From: a virus
IMG/VR virus record: IMGVR_UViG_3300035438_000178
Span: 1 to 61,720 of that record
DNA: 61,720 nucleotides
Reading direction: 5' to 3' (one strand)
Part shown: in pieces, positions 48,470-59,500 of the stretch
Layout: each line of letters starts with the position of its first letter
Numbering within the stretch: the stretch's first letter is position 1
The notes under the pieces: model-generated
What the model saw: only the letters and a program-made list of their open reading frames with translations
What the model was told of the DNA's origin: nothing
The model's database searches: none
Translations under genes and position numbers: made by a program

Positions 48470-48875
48470 TGAAGGTACGCTGTTTGACTTGCTGAAGATG
48501 AAGATGATTGAGGACTTAACAATGTCCTCAACTCTTCACAGCGAGTTTGACTGCTACTCACGTAAGTATAGAGTTCTGATTGAACTCAAATGCAGAAAGG
48601 TACATTACGATACATTGCTTGTAGAACAAGGCAAGTACATAGATGTTATATCAAAAGCGTCTAGGCTTGGGTATAGACCCATCTACATCAACTCAACCCC
48701 AGAAGGAATTTGGGCATTTGATTTAAGCAAGGTAGAGCGAACAGCGTGGAAATATCAGATGATGCCATCTTATACTGAGATAGCAAACAACTCGTATCCT
48801 GCTAGAAAAGTAGCTAAAACTGTCGCCTACCTACACGTAGACGATGCTATCAGCCTTGCCCAACGCTTAGCTTAG
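48402..48875 (+). CDS. Putative PD-(D/E)XK nuclease, 157 aa
   Basis: Residues D50, then V-L-I-E61-L-K63-C-R-K, and E75-Q-G-K-Y-I give a plausible metal site, and the Y-I-N-S-T-P-E-G-I-W-A-F-D-L segment closes the fold as in small restriction-like nucleases. The Thr/Ser-rich first 20 residues overlap the methyltransferase gene by 68 bases; ATG at codon 33 is an alternative start. It is the last plus-strand gene and overlaps a convergent gene by 26 bases. Confidence 0.6.
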   Translation: MSDSRNSTTVTTSTPTSLLTKLDEGTLFDLLKMKMIEDLTMSSTLHSEFDCYSRKYRVLIELKCRKVHYDTLLVEQGKYIDVISKASRLGYRPIYINSTPEGIWAFDLSKVERTAWKYQMMPSYTEIANNSYPARKVAKTVAYLHVDDAISLAQRLA

Positions 48876-48987
48876 CGTAATGCTTACTTCCCTTACTCTT
48901 AGAGTATTTCGTCTTTGAGTGTACACCGGGACGACGACGCTTAGGCTTATGCATAAACACAGCCTTGAGTTCTTTTACTTTAGCCAC
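48850..48987 (-). CDS. Small conserved basic protein, 45 aa
   Basis: A GTG start at 48,987 (or ATG at 48,954) leads to TGA at 48,850. The protein contains H-K-P-K-R-R-R-P-G-V-H-S-K-T-K-Y-S-K-S-K, a pattern I know from very small conserved Bacteroidota phage proteins (R-P-G-V-H-A-K-T-K). It is the last late gene, and its end overlaps the plus-strand nuclease gene. Confidence 0.7.
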   Translation of the reverse strand: MAKVKELKAVFMHKPKRRRPGVHSKTKYSKSKGSKHYAKLSVGQG

Positions 48988-49399
48988 CGTAGATTATTAC
49001 TAAGTTCATTAAAGTTAGGATGCCGAATAACCATCCGAATGTAATAAAAAAATCAGATTGAGACATAGGCTGAACCTGATTTCTCTTGAATTTTAATTCA
49101 TTGTACTGGTCCATAGCACCCTTAAGTCCAAGCTGTGATACTTGGAATTGGTATTCACAATACTGAAGTGCTCCAAGAAGGCTGTCTTTTTGCTGCTGAG
49201 TTATCAGTTCTCTATCCGCCATTTGACGAATAGTAACATTCATCTCTACGAAGCGCTTATTCATAGCCTCCGCCTGAGCTTTAGTCATAATGACTACAGT
49301 ATCCTTATTTTCGATTCGCTGAGTCGGATACTGCTTCGATTGCGAAAATGCTAAATGGCTTACCACCAATAGAAGAATCGTGAGCAATTTTCTTTTCAT
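48980..49399 (-). CDS. Secreted protein with C-terminal membrane helix, 139 aa
   Basis: A signal peptide (K-R-K-L-L-T-I-L-L-L-V-V-S-H-L-A-F-S-Q, residues 2-20) is followed by a long charged helix (about 35-105) and a C-terminal hydrophobic segment (F-F-I-T-F-G-W-L-F-G-I-L-T-L-M-N-L). The layout suits a spanin-like or periplasmic scaffold protein. It overlaps the upstream gene by 95 bases in another frame, an unusual overlap for this genome. Confidence 0.55.
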   Translation of the reverse strand: MKRKLLTILLLVVSHLAFSQSKQYPTQRIENKDTVVIMTKAQAEAMNKRFVEMNVTIRQMADRELITQQQKDSLLGALQYCEYQFQVSQLGLKGAMDQYNELKFKRNQVQPMSQSDFFITFGWLFGILTLMNLVIIYGG

Positions 49400-49688
49400 A
49401 GCTTACAACAATTGCCTGAGTTTCTACCAACTTCTGATTAGCTACAAGAACCTCTTGTTTAAGTTCTTTAACCTCGGCCTTCATCTCTTGTACTTTATTC
49501 GTAACTACATTATCTATCGCCCGATTAAGACGAACAGCCTTTTGATGATGTTCAGCAGATTTAGCAATAAGCAAATCTATTTCATCAACTTCTGGCTTAT
49601 TCTTTTCATTTCCAGCGAATAACACTGGCAAAAAGAACAATGCTGTTATCAAAGCAGCAAAGAATAGAGTAGTTTGAGATTTCATCAC
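49305..49688 (-). CDS. Membrane-anchored coiled-coil protein, 127 aa
   Basis: An N-terminal hydrophobic segment (residues 7-25) is followed by a long coiled coil (about 45-105; V-Q-E-M-K-A-E-V-K-E-L-K-Q-E-V-L). This is the architecture of Rz-type i-spanins. Its C-terminal 31 codons are overprinted by the next gene's signal peptide. Holin, spanin and this gene are consecutive, so membrane disruption is the likely role. Confidence 0.55.
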   Translation of the reverse strand: MMKSQTTLFFAALITALFFLPVLFAGNEKNKPEVDEIDLLIAKSAEHHQKAVRLNRAIDNVVTNKVQEMKAEVKELKQEVLVANQKLVETQAIVVSYEKKIAHDSSIGGKPFSIFAIEAVSDSANRK

Positions 49689-49936
49689 TTGAAGTTTTCA
49701 GACATTTCAATTTTTGCTATTGAATATCCAAGTGTAGAGTCACTTCTACGGACGTGATTGGTAAGCTTGTCTACTTTCTGATTCAGTATCTGAACTTCAT
49801 CATCGCACTTACCAAGCTGGTCTGCCGCAGACATTTTAATGTCTACATACAGATACCCAACAGCAACTATGAGGATAAACAATAAACCTTTTACCGGGTC
49901 TTTACTAAATTGCTCAAAAGAAATTGGCGGCTTCAT
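49685..49936 (-). CDS. Small membrane protein with periplasmic coiled coil, 83 aa
   Basis: A single predicted helix (residues about 16-34; G-L-L-F-I-L-I-V-A-V-G-Y-L-Y-V) and a heptad-like segment (E-V-Q-I-L-N-Q-K-V-D-K-L). It overlaps its neighbours by four bases and one base. Possible pinholin regulator, antiholin or i-spanin. Confidence 0.55.
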   Translation of the reverse strand: MKPPISFEQFSKDPVKGLLFILIVAVGYLYVDIKMSAADQLGKCDDEVQILNQKVDKLTNHVRRSDSTLGYSIAKIEMSENFK

Positions 49937-50367
49937 TACAGCTTCTTATCTATGATTTTCTTCACTCCGAAGATAGTTATAAAAATGATGAGCAATTTCC
50001 ACCACAAACCATCGTACCACTTGCGCTTATCCTCATATATTACTTGAGGAGGACACTCAACTTGTACGTAATGAGGGACTTTAATCTCCTTGATTTTTGT
50101 CTTAACAACCAATACTTCATTGCCAAACTCATCTTTGATTTTGGAGATTACCAAACGCAAAGAGTCGTTTTCAATTACAGAACTATCGTTAAGCGCAGGA
50201 ACTCGAATAGTATCCCGACGAATAATCGGAGGTATCTTCACAGTGTCCCATTTCGTAACAACCGTGGGCCTCAGGATAGAAGGGTCTTTCTTCTTGGCTT
50301 GAGTCAGATGCCACTGGGCGCTGCAAGAGCTTAGTAATACGAGTACGAAAATCGGAAGCCATTTCAT
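49936..50367 (-). CDS. Candidate unimolecular spanin, 143 aa
   Basis: The N terminus is a lipoprotein signal with lipobox L12-S-S-C15. The C terminus (W122 to L143) is a transmembrane helix followed by basic residues. Lipid anchor in the outer membrane plus a C-terminal inner-membrane helix in one protein is the defining layout of u-spanins, which fuse the two membranes at lysis. The periplasmic middle has P-I-I-R-R-D-T-I-R-V-P and is beta-rich. Adjacent holin supports the role. Confidence 0.75.
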   Translation of the reverse strand: MKWLPIFVLVLLSSCSAQWHLTQAKKKDPSILRPTVVTKWDTVKIPPIIRRDTIRVPALNDSSVIENDSLRLVISKIKDEFGNEVLVVKTKIKEIKVPHYVQVECPPQVIYEDKRKWYDGLWWKLLIIFITIFGVKKIIDKKL

Positions 50368-50588
50368 TTCTTACCCATAAACTTGTCAATAGACGTACCG
50401 AACAATGCACCAATTACGATGTATTGAACAGCCTGAACTAAGTCTGGAGACGGTGCAATCTCTTGATGGCTAAAGCTGTTGGCTACCATCGTGAATGCAA
50501 GGATAAAAAACCCCGCTACTCCGACAAATCGCTTTGCCGAAATAGTGCCCTCTTGCGGGGATAACAGGTTGTATAAGAACTCTTTCAT
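50364..50588 (-). CDS. Putative holin, 74 aa
   Basis: Two hydrophobic segments (residues about 20-39 and 52-69) with short charged ends (N-terminal L-S-P-Q-E-G and C-terminal D-K-F-M-G-K-K) fit class II holins, which time lysis by forming inner-membrane holes. It overlaps the u-spanin gene by four bases and follows the giant virion gene by nine. Confidence 0.7.
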   Translation of the reverse strand: MKEFLYNLLSPQEGTISAKRFVGVAGFFILAFTMVANSFSHQEIAPSPDLVQAVQYIVIGALFGTSIDKFMGKK

Positions 50589-50597
50589 AGTACAAAT

Positions 50598-53500
50598 TTA
50601 CTTTTTATTATAAAGCTCTCTGAAGGTCACATAGAACTCCTCATTAGGACGGAAACCTGTTGATTTCAGGTCTTCAAAGGCGTCATTTATCTCCTCAGAA
50701 CTCATTTTTCCAAACTTCTCGTAGAACATCTTAGCAGCAATTGTAGGCGTCTCCGCATAGCGAATGCTCAACATACTACGCTGCTCATCTGTCCGTGCCA
50801 ACTCGTAGAAATACTTGCGTGCAATACGCTCACGCTTAGCTTCAGGAAGGCTGTTAAGTACGCGCTTGATTTCAGCAACATTACGCTTCTTGGTCTTCAA
50901 CTCTTGACGAGCCAAAGATTTAATCTTTTCAGATGCAATGTAGTCCTCAGTGCCTTCCTCCAACTTTATCTCTTCAGCCTTGCTTCCCTTTTTAACGTAG
51001 TCACGCCACTTAGGACTTGTATCACGAATGAATATTTTAACAGGCGCATTCAGAGCACGGCTAACTTCCTGACTGACAACATCAGAAGCTTTGGTTTCTT
51101 TCTTCTCCTGAGACAAGTCGATATCCTCTGCGCCAACAACAGCTGCTGTTGCACGAGATGCGACATCTAAGAATCCGTAAGCAATACCTACCAAGAAGTT
51201 AGTGCTAGGCTGAGTAATAACAGATTCAACACCAGCCTTCAAGCGAGGTGCAGAGATGTCCGGAATGAACTCACTTTCAGAAGCTTTAGCAATAGCCTTG
51301 TAGAAGAACTCTACCTTATCATTCTCACGCTCCTCAGCGTATGGCTTTATCTTTCCAAAGAACTGCTCAGGTACAATAGTAGCGTTACGGAAAGAGTCGT
51401 AGTTAAAGAATGCTTTAGCGATAGCATTGAACGTAGGTATACGAGAGAACAAGTCTGAAGCATTATCAATTCCCGGAACAAAGAAGGGAACAGAGTCAGC
51501 CATATTTTCCCAAATAGCCTTAATCTCATCCTCAGAGTATCCTTTAGACTCTCCAGTATTGATGTAGTGTGCCCAAGAACGTGCAACCGTCTCTACCGCT
51601 GTGGTTAGAGGTACAAGTTGCTGTACTTTCTTAATACGCAAATACTTACGAGTACCGTCTTCATTCTTTACTGGAAGAAGGATAACGTGATAACGGTGAC
51701 GGATATATGGGTCAATATCTTCGTAGTCATCATCACTGTAGGCAAGTATGTTGTACATAACAAGACCCATAAGTCCTCCCGCATACTGAGCAAACTTGAC
51801 TGCAAAAGCTTGAGGATTGTCCTTGATTCCCTTAAATGTTGCATACGTTGCTTGGAACGCTACGTTCAAGTATGGTGAAATAGCATCCAAGTCCTTAGTC
51901 AGTGAACCACCCTTGCTGAAGTCAACAATGTCGCGAGCTTCAGCAGCAGCCATAAACTTGATTTTCTCAATGCCTTCAGCAGTCTTCGCCAAATCAGGGA
52001 ACTCTTGCTTAAGGTTCTCAATCATACGGCGATATACAGCCAATCGGAGACCAATTTCAAACGCTTCACCCGTGTAGGCAATGCCTTTTGTGAATTTGTC
52101 CCATCTTTTAGCTAGGTTGTACTCAAGTTTATTCTTGTACTTATCCTTGAATCGGTACTCAGGACGGAACTCCTGACTCATAAAGGACATACCACCTCCG
52201 TGAGCAAAGTAATCTTGCAGGATTTCCTTATCCCTCACCTTGCTGTAGATGCCATAGGAGTAATCCTTAGCCATCTTGAGCAATGCGATAGGCAAGAAGC
52301 TGTCCTTTCCGTAGACACGTGAACGTGACATAATTACGTTCAATGCTTCAGGAACAGCCAAGCCAAATCCAAACGTAGGGTTGTATCCGGTAGCAAAGAT
52401 TCTAAGGATAGGCGCACCTGCAAGAGCAGAAAGGACTTTCTTAAACCGTCCACCTAATCCAAAGAAGCTCTTGTTCATATCCTGCCACTGCTCGTACAGG
52501 TCATTACGCATCTGTACAGCGCGAAGCTTACCTCCCTCTTTGTAGTATACGTTAGTGAATCCTTCATCAGCAGGGTCAAAGACTTCATTACCATACTTAT
52601 CAGTAGCAACATCACCATTTGACAGAGTTTTGTTGTTTGCCTTACGCAACCACAAAGCATTGTCAGGAGTAGTTCCCTTAGCTAATTCAGCAGTAGCAAT
52701 GTTCTCAAAACGCTTAGCCTCAGCAGCTTTGAATGCGAAGGACAACAGCATCTTAGAGTCCATAAGCAAATTCCCTTCGCTACCTTCTTCGATAGCCTTC
52801 AGGACATCTTGCTTAAGTCCAGTTCCGGCGCGCTCAAACACCTCATTATCAAGATTCTCGAAAATCTTTTCAATGAATTTACGAGGCTCGTAATCGTCCT
52901 TGATGAATCGCTCTAAAGTCTGTTCATCAATCAAACCGTTTTGGTAGTACGAACGCAGAATGTTTCTGAACTGGTCAAAATACGCATCTGCATACATATT
53001 CAGCTCGTTGAACTTGCGGTTACCAAGCTTTCTTTGAAGAGCACCAGTAGCTTGAATACACTGCTCAGCGTTCAATCCCTTAGGATGCTTTGGACGGACA
53101 GCATACTGCTCAACACGCTCTTTTAGTGAATCAAGTTCAGCCTTTGCACGAATCAAATCATTCTCAAGAGAGGCAATAGCCTTCTTATCAGGCTTAGCCT
53201 TCTTCTTTTCCTCGCGGATTAGAGCATTCGTAATTGATTTAGTTTCATCGTAGTTGTTCCGAGCATTTTTATAGCTGTCCTCTGTCGCCTTCTTGCGCTC
53301 ATCCCAATTAGAATCAATCTGAATGATACGACGCATCAAGATTAACTGGTCTAAAAGCTCAATATCTGCCCGGCTAAGTTTACCATAGATAGCATTCTCA
53401 GCCTTCTCAAACAGATACGTAGCATTAGCAAAAGCTCCAGCACGCAACGTGAGTAGGTTTTCTGCAAACTCAAGGTTACCCTCAACCATAGCGTCACGCA

Positions 53501-56500
53501 CATCTGCCTGTCTGTCTAACCAAGCATTCTTAGAGAAGATAGTCTTCTGAAACTTATTGAATGCAGACATACGACTAGCGTACTCTTTGTCAGAGTCATA
53601 AGAAGCCTCAGCAACTTTATCCAAAGCCTTATCCTCCTTAGCCTCTTCTGTAGGGTCAAGCTTGAATTTGCGTGAAAATTTCACCGCAGACTTGGTGAAT
53701 ACTGTCTCTCCATTTAAGTTACGTAAAACTTTTGGAAAAGGTATAACCTCACCAACTTCACTATAGGCGTTAAATTGCTCAGAAAAGTCACGGACCTCAT
53801 AATAGTCCATATTTTTTGTCTCCTCTGGTGACAATATCAACCTACCATTATATTGATTAATTAATCTTTCAATATTAGCAGCTCCTGAATAACTACTTTG
53901 ATTAAAATTATCATAATCACTTTCGGTTTCCTTAGGATTCGGAACCGCATTAAAAGCATATACTGCTAAAGAATTGTCACTAAATGTTACAACGCGAGCA
54001 ATTTCGGTTCCTGACTTTAGTGTAAAACTCGGACCAACACTTCTAGCATATGCCTTGTTATATAAAATTTTTCTTCTTAAGTTATTTCCTTCAAACTGTT
54101 GAATGGTATTCATTATACCTTCAGCAATCTTTTTCTGTTCAGGTGATGATGATTTAGAATCTATTGTTTTTGTTACATTTTTTTCAAATTTCTTGTAATA
54201 AGGGTGACTTCTGTCATCCCCTGCGGCAGCAAAGCTAACTGTAGCATATTCAACGTCAGGAAACATTTTAGGGATTAATGCAACAACACGCTGAAAATTT
54301 CTAGCTGTATCTAAATAAGGAGGTACGTTAGAGTATGTGAAAATATCTGAACTAAATGCTATATATACATTTTTACCAATAGGGTCATATGTAGCATCAA
54401 TAGTATAAGTGTCTTTTAGAGTAGTGCCTTTTATATCCTCTGGTATTACATCAAGACCCAAATATGTTTCTGGAACAACCCACTCAACATCAAATGATTT
54501 TTTTCTCTGTAATTCATTACTTTGCATTTTTACTCCAGCATCATCAAGAATTGACCTGACATCAGAAACAGTAAGAACCTTATCTAAAAGTTCTTTTGGT
54601 GGTGTTCGAGATGTAGCTTTTTTAGCACTGTCAGAAATGAAATCTATTGCTTTTCCATTTACGAACGAACGCATAAATTCAGGTGAGTTAATATCTATTT
54701 GAAATAAATTTAACTCTTGTCTTCCCATTCGAAAACTTCCCGGACCAATTCCAATAAGATTAGGTGATGCGTCTGAAATTGCTTTAGAATTTGTAATCCT
54801 ATCAGGATTTGCACCACTATTACCTTCTTTAATTGCAGACTTAGCAGAATCAATCATTTCTTGAATATCGCTATGAAAGTCTAAAACTGAAGGGAACCTA
54901 GTAGGATTTAGTAAACTACTGTAAAGACTAGTAAAATGATATACAAATTTTGAAGTCTGTTCAACATAAAGAGCGAAAGCGTTAGTTACTTCAGGAGAAT
55001 CTATATCTAATCCTTCGACTTTAGAATACTCATTTTCAAGGTCATAAGTAGCTGAAACATTATATTTATCAATTCCTGCTAAACGTACTTGATTATCTGA
55101 GTCAGTACCAATATAATAGATGAAATATGTTTTTGGGTTATCCCTATATAATATAGGAAGTGTTTTTGTTTTATAAGCCTTCTCTATAGCATCGTTTATC
55201 ATATCATCATAACCACCCAGTATTGTTGAGTCATCTGGGTCATAATTAAGTGTAGCTTTAGATATTATAGAATAGTCATTGAAACTTGTTAAATTATTCT
55301 CTAGTTTGTCTTTTAAGTATTGAGAAATGATAAGTGCCCTTTGCTTTGGTTCAAGAGATACACTACCAAAAGAAGTAGCTTCAATTAGTTTATCAAAATT
55401 ATTTATATCTATTTTACTAAAAACATCAATCAATTTATCTGTTGCATCCATTTTTACGTTAAATAACTCATCAATGTCCCCTTTGAAAAAAGAACTTGTT
55501 GACTTATAGTTAAAAACAGAAGCCTGAAACTCATACATATTACTAATTAAGTTAGTACCAGAGGTAAATAAAGAACTAAGGAACAACTTTGCTTCATCAC
55601 TGAGACGTTTTATCCCAAAGTCGTATCCTCCTACAGTTCTTGACTCATTTAAAGCATCATCATAAGCCACTACATCAAGCTGAAGGCCTTGATAAGCAGC
55701 GTCAGTGTTGACCATTTTAGAAGCAATAATGTCCTGTAATGTATCAAGAGTAGTCTTATATGCTTCAGTTGATAAAGAAGGCAATTCAGTATTTTGCTTG
55801 ATTATCTGTGATAAATCATCAAGTCGTGACTTTACATTAAAGTCCTCAATAGACAGATTAGTTTTCTCTAACTGTTCATTAAACTCTTTTATAGATTCAT
55901 CAACTATTGCTTTTACTACCTTATTATTGTTTACATCATCATCACTGTAAGTCAATGAATACTCAGCTAAAGCATCTGAGATAGCTATGTAAGCAAGCTG
56001 AGTTTTGGTTTCTATGTTAGCCGTATTTAAGAATTTGCCGAACTCTAAATTCTTTATGCCAGTTGCAGCGCGAGCAGAAGCAACTTCTAACAATTTTTCA
56101 TAAGATGCTCTTGCAATAGACAAAAGACCATCACCTTCAATATTCTTTCCGCTTACAACTCTGTCAATTACAGATGAATAGAACTGCTTGTTACGTTGTT
56201 TTACAATGTCAAAAAACAATGCACCATAAGAAAACATTGCTTGGTCCCTGCTTTTTGCATCTGCATTTACAAATACTACCTTATTAGTTGGTTTGTCTAA
56301 ATCAATGTCGTAACCTTTTGATTTAAAAAACTCCAATGCTTCCTTGCCATATTTTACACCAAGCATTTTTTTGAAATCATCCAAGAACTCAACCTTAGAT
56401 GTAAAATCAAACTTTGCTGTGTCAGACTTGACAAAAATTAATGGTACATTCAATTTTTTAGCAAAGTGCTCAAGGACAGTCATTGAGTTGAGCAAAGGCT

Positions 56501-59500
56501 CAGAAACCTCATCCTGAATATTTTTTGCATCTAAAATCTCTTTTTCCATCACCAGCATAGATGGCTTGTCTTCCAAGAAACGCTGAACAAATTGAATAGC
56601 CTCAGGTTCACCAATAGAAAACTTGAGAGATTTGATTGCATTTGCTTGAGGTCCAGATTGTTTAATCTTGACAGCCTGACCAGCCTCAAAAGCTTGATTC
56701 ATAAGATTCAAGAAGTCAAACACTTCCTTCTTACTCTTCAATCTCTTCTCAACACCAAAGAACTTCAGAATATTGTTTACGAAGTCGACAATCTTCTCAA
56801 ACGTAGAAGTCTCAGGCTTGATTTGGTTGTACAGCTCAGGCTGAGAGAATTGAGCAACAAACTCAACAAAAATCTCCTCCATATCTGCATTGTTGATGAC
56901 TTGACGCATCTTACGTGCAGCAGCAGTACGAGACAACTCTTCAGGAAGAGTGTCGATAATGTCCATAATGATACGCGAGGCACGGAACTGGAATGTCCGG
57001 TCTTCACGTGAAATAGCATCAAGGATAGGGTGAAGGATTTCGTGACGAATGACACGCATTTGGTCTTTCGCAATCTGTCCATTCATATCAGGAGTCACCA
57101 ATACGTGGATTTGCTTATCCTTCGCATTGTAGTATCCTTCAATTTCGAAATCAGGTCGCTCAGCAAGGCTCTCGTAAAGAGACTCCTTATTGTAGTGCAA
57201 CACAAGATTTACATCAGGAAGGACAGAATATAAGGTGCTCAAGTAGCGATTGATAACCTCGGCAGTCTTCTTGTTGAGACGCTTAGATAGGTTACCAATT
57301 CCAATAACTTCAACATCACGGGCAGCAACAGCCTCCTCCTTTGTTTGAACTTCAGGACGTGGTTTTGCTGGTACTTTGGTTTTCTTCTCGACCTGCTTAG
57401 TAACCTTCTCGTAGGCTTGGTCAAACTCATACTGAGGAATAGCTCCAAGCTGACGAATCTTGCCTTCAATGGCTAAATCCATAGCAAGGTTTAGGTCAGA
57501 AGTAGTTGGTTTTCCAAGTACAGTTCGCTCCGAACGGTTACGAATGGTAATGGTACGAGCAGATACAGGCTGTCCCTTAGGGGTAGCGCTGCGTACAACT
57601 ACACCATCAATATTACCGAACTCATCAAGTGATGATTCAACGTATTCGATAGCATCATAGTTAGGGAATACGCCTTTCTCACGGCCTACTTCTCTCTTGC
57701 GCTTGAATACAACAACATCAACAGTTCCGTCTTCTTGAACTTCTAGATAGGAGCGTTCTCCGGGCTTTTCATTTCCGGTTGAGACTGGGGCATAGTTGAC
57801 TCTTTCGCTGAGGTTGAGTTTGCCTTGCGGTTTGACGCTAATTTTTGGAGTTCGTTTAGGAGCTCCAACTGGGACTTCCGTGGTAACTTCCTCAGTTGTA
57901 ATAGCTGTTTTGTTGTCATAATAATCGATTTCGTTGAATTTATCAGTAAGTACATCGGTGTATACCTGCTTTTCATCCTCTGGAATATCTAATGCTTGAA
58001 CTTCATCAATAGCTTGGATAATCTGTTCCTGAGCTGTATTGGCATCATTAATGTCGACTTCCTGATTCTGAGCCATTGCTTCAAAAACAGGTAAAGCATC
58101 AACACGAGTAGCAATCTTGTCAGCGTCAGTTTCTACTTTGACTTCTTCGCCAGTTTCTTGAACCACTCCACCTGCTTGAGGCGCTGCTTGGCCTCCTTCA
58201 GTGACAGGTTCGACTTTGACAGGGGCTTGCCCTCCTTGCTCTGGACTTGGTACTTGCCCTTTTTCGAGATTATCATACTTGTACTTTTCAGTAATGTTCT
58301 TAATCTGAGAGTATGTGTCGAGCATTTGCGTCTTCATAGAGTCACGAACCTCATCGTTCGTGCTTTCCATCCGAGACTTAGCAAGTTGCTCTAAATCAGA
58401 ATTCAAGGCATAGACCTTTGCTTGGTCATCCTTAGTCATATTCTCAAAGAAGGCAACACTTGATTTGACTTCTCCGTCACGACGCTTAGTCAAGTCTAAA
58501 ATGTCTTTGGTAAGTGCATAACGCTCCTCAGGAGTTTGAGCCTCCGACATTGCATTACGCTTGACTTCTAGAGCCTTATTAATTTTTGTTACTTCAAAGT
58601 TTCTTCCAATACGACCAGCTAGGTATACAGGTGTAGATGCAGTAGCACCAGCACCAGTAATAATACCAGCCATACCTAAGCCAGCAGCTCCAGAACGAAC
58701 AGCAGCCTCAATTATTCCACTAGCTGTTACCTCTTCTCCTTTTGCTGCGTTATCAATAACGTATTGAGATGCACCAGTAAAAGCTTCACCAAGTGATTCT
58801 TCAGTTAAGTTTACAGCACCCCCCTTAATAAGGCCGGTAAAATATTCGTTAAATGTTTTCTTAGCAGCAGCCTTTCCTCCAGCGTCAACAACTCCACGCA
58901 TAGCACGAGTAAGTACCCTTCCTCCAACAACCTCTCCGACAGCCTCAGTAGCACCCATTGCTGAAACATAGCCTAATGCTTCAACATCAGACATATCCTT
59001 GAACCACTTCTCATTTTTGACATCGCCATAAGATTGAGCAGCGGAAAGAGCAGCCATAGTAGCATAAGATGCAGCCGGGCCACCAGCGAAATTGGCAGCA
59101 GCTGCGATACCCATAAGTGGAGCACTTTGGGCTGTGGTATTCAGCGCTATGCGTGCAGCATTAGAGAAGTCACCATCGGTAAGAGCATCATAAAAATCTT
59201 GCTCAAACTTAGTCGTATTCAAATTGAATTCTTTCTGCTGAAGCTGTCTGCTAGACTCAAGCGGGAGTCCGAATGAATCAACCTCTACTCCTATAGCTGA
59301 ACGAATACCATAATCTAAATTACCTATACCTGATGCAAGGTTATAAACAAAGTCCTTGAATATGTTTTGGTCATTGTAACGCTTGTCTCCACTCAAATCA
59401 AGAGAAATTCCTTGATTTATAAACAAGTCATTCTCAACTTTCTTTAGATACTCTTTGTCGTTTCGCTTATCCTCAGGGAGTTTGTCAAGAATCTCTTGCT

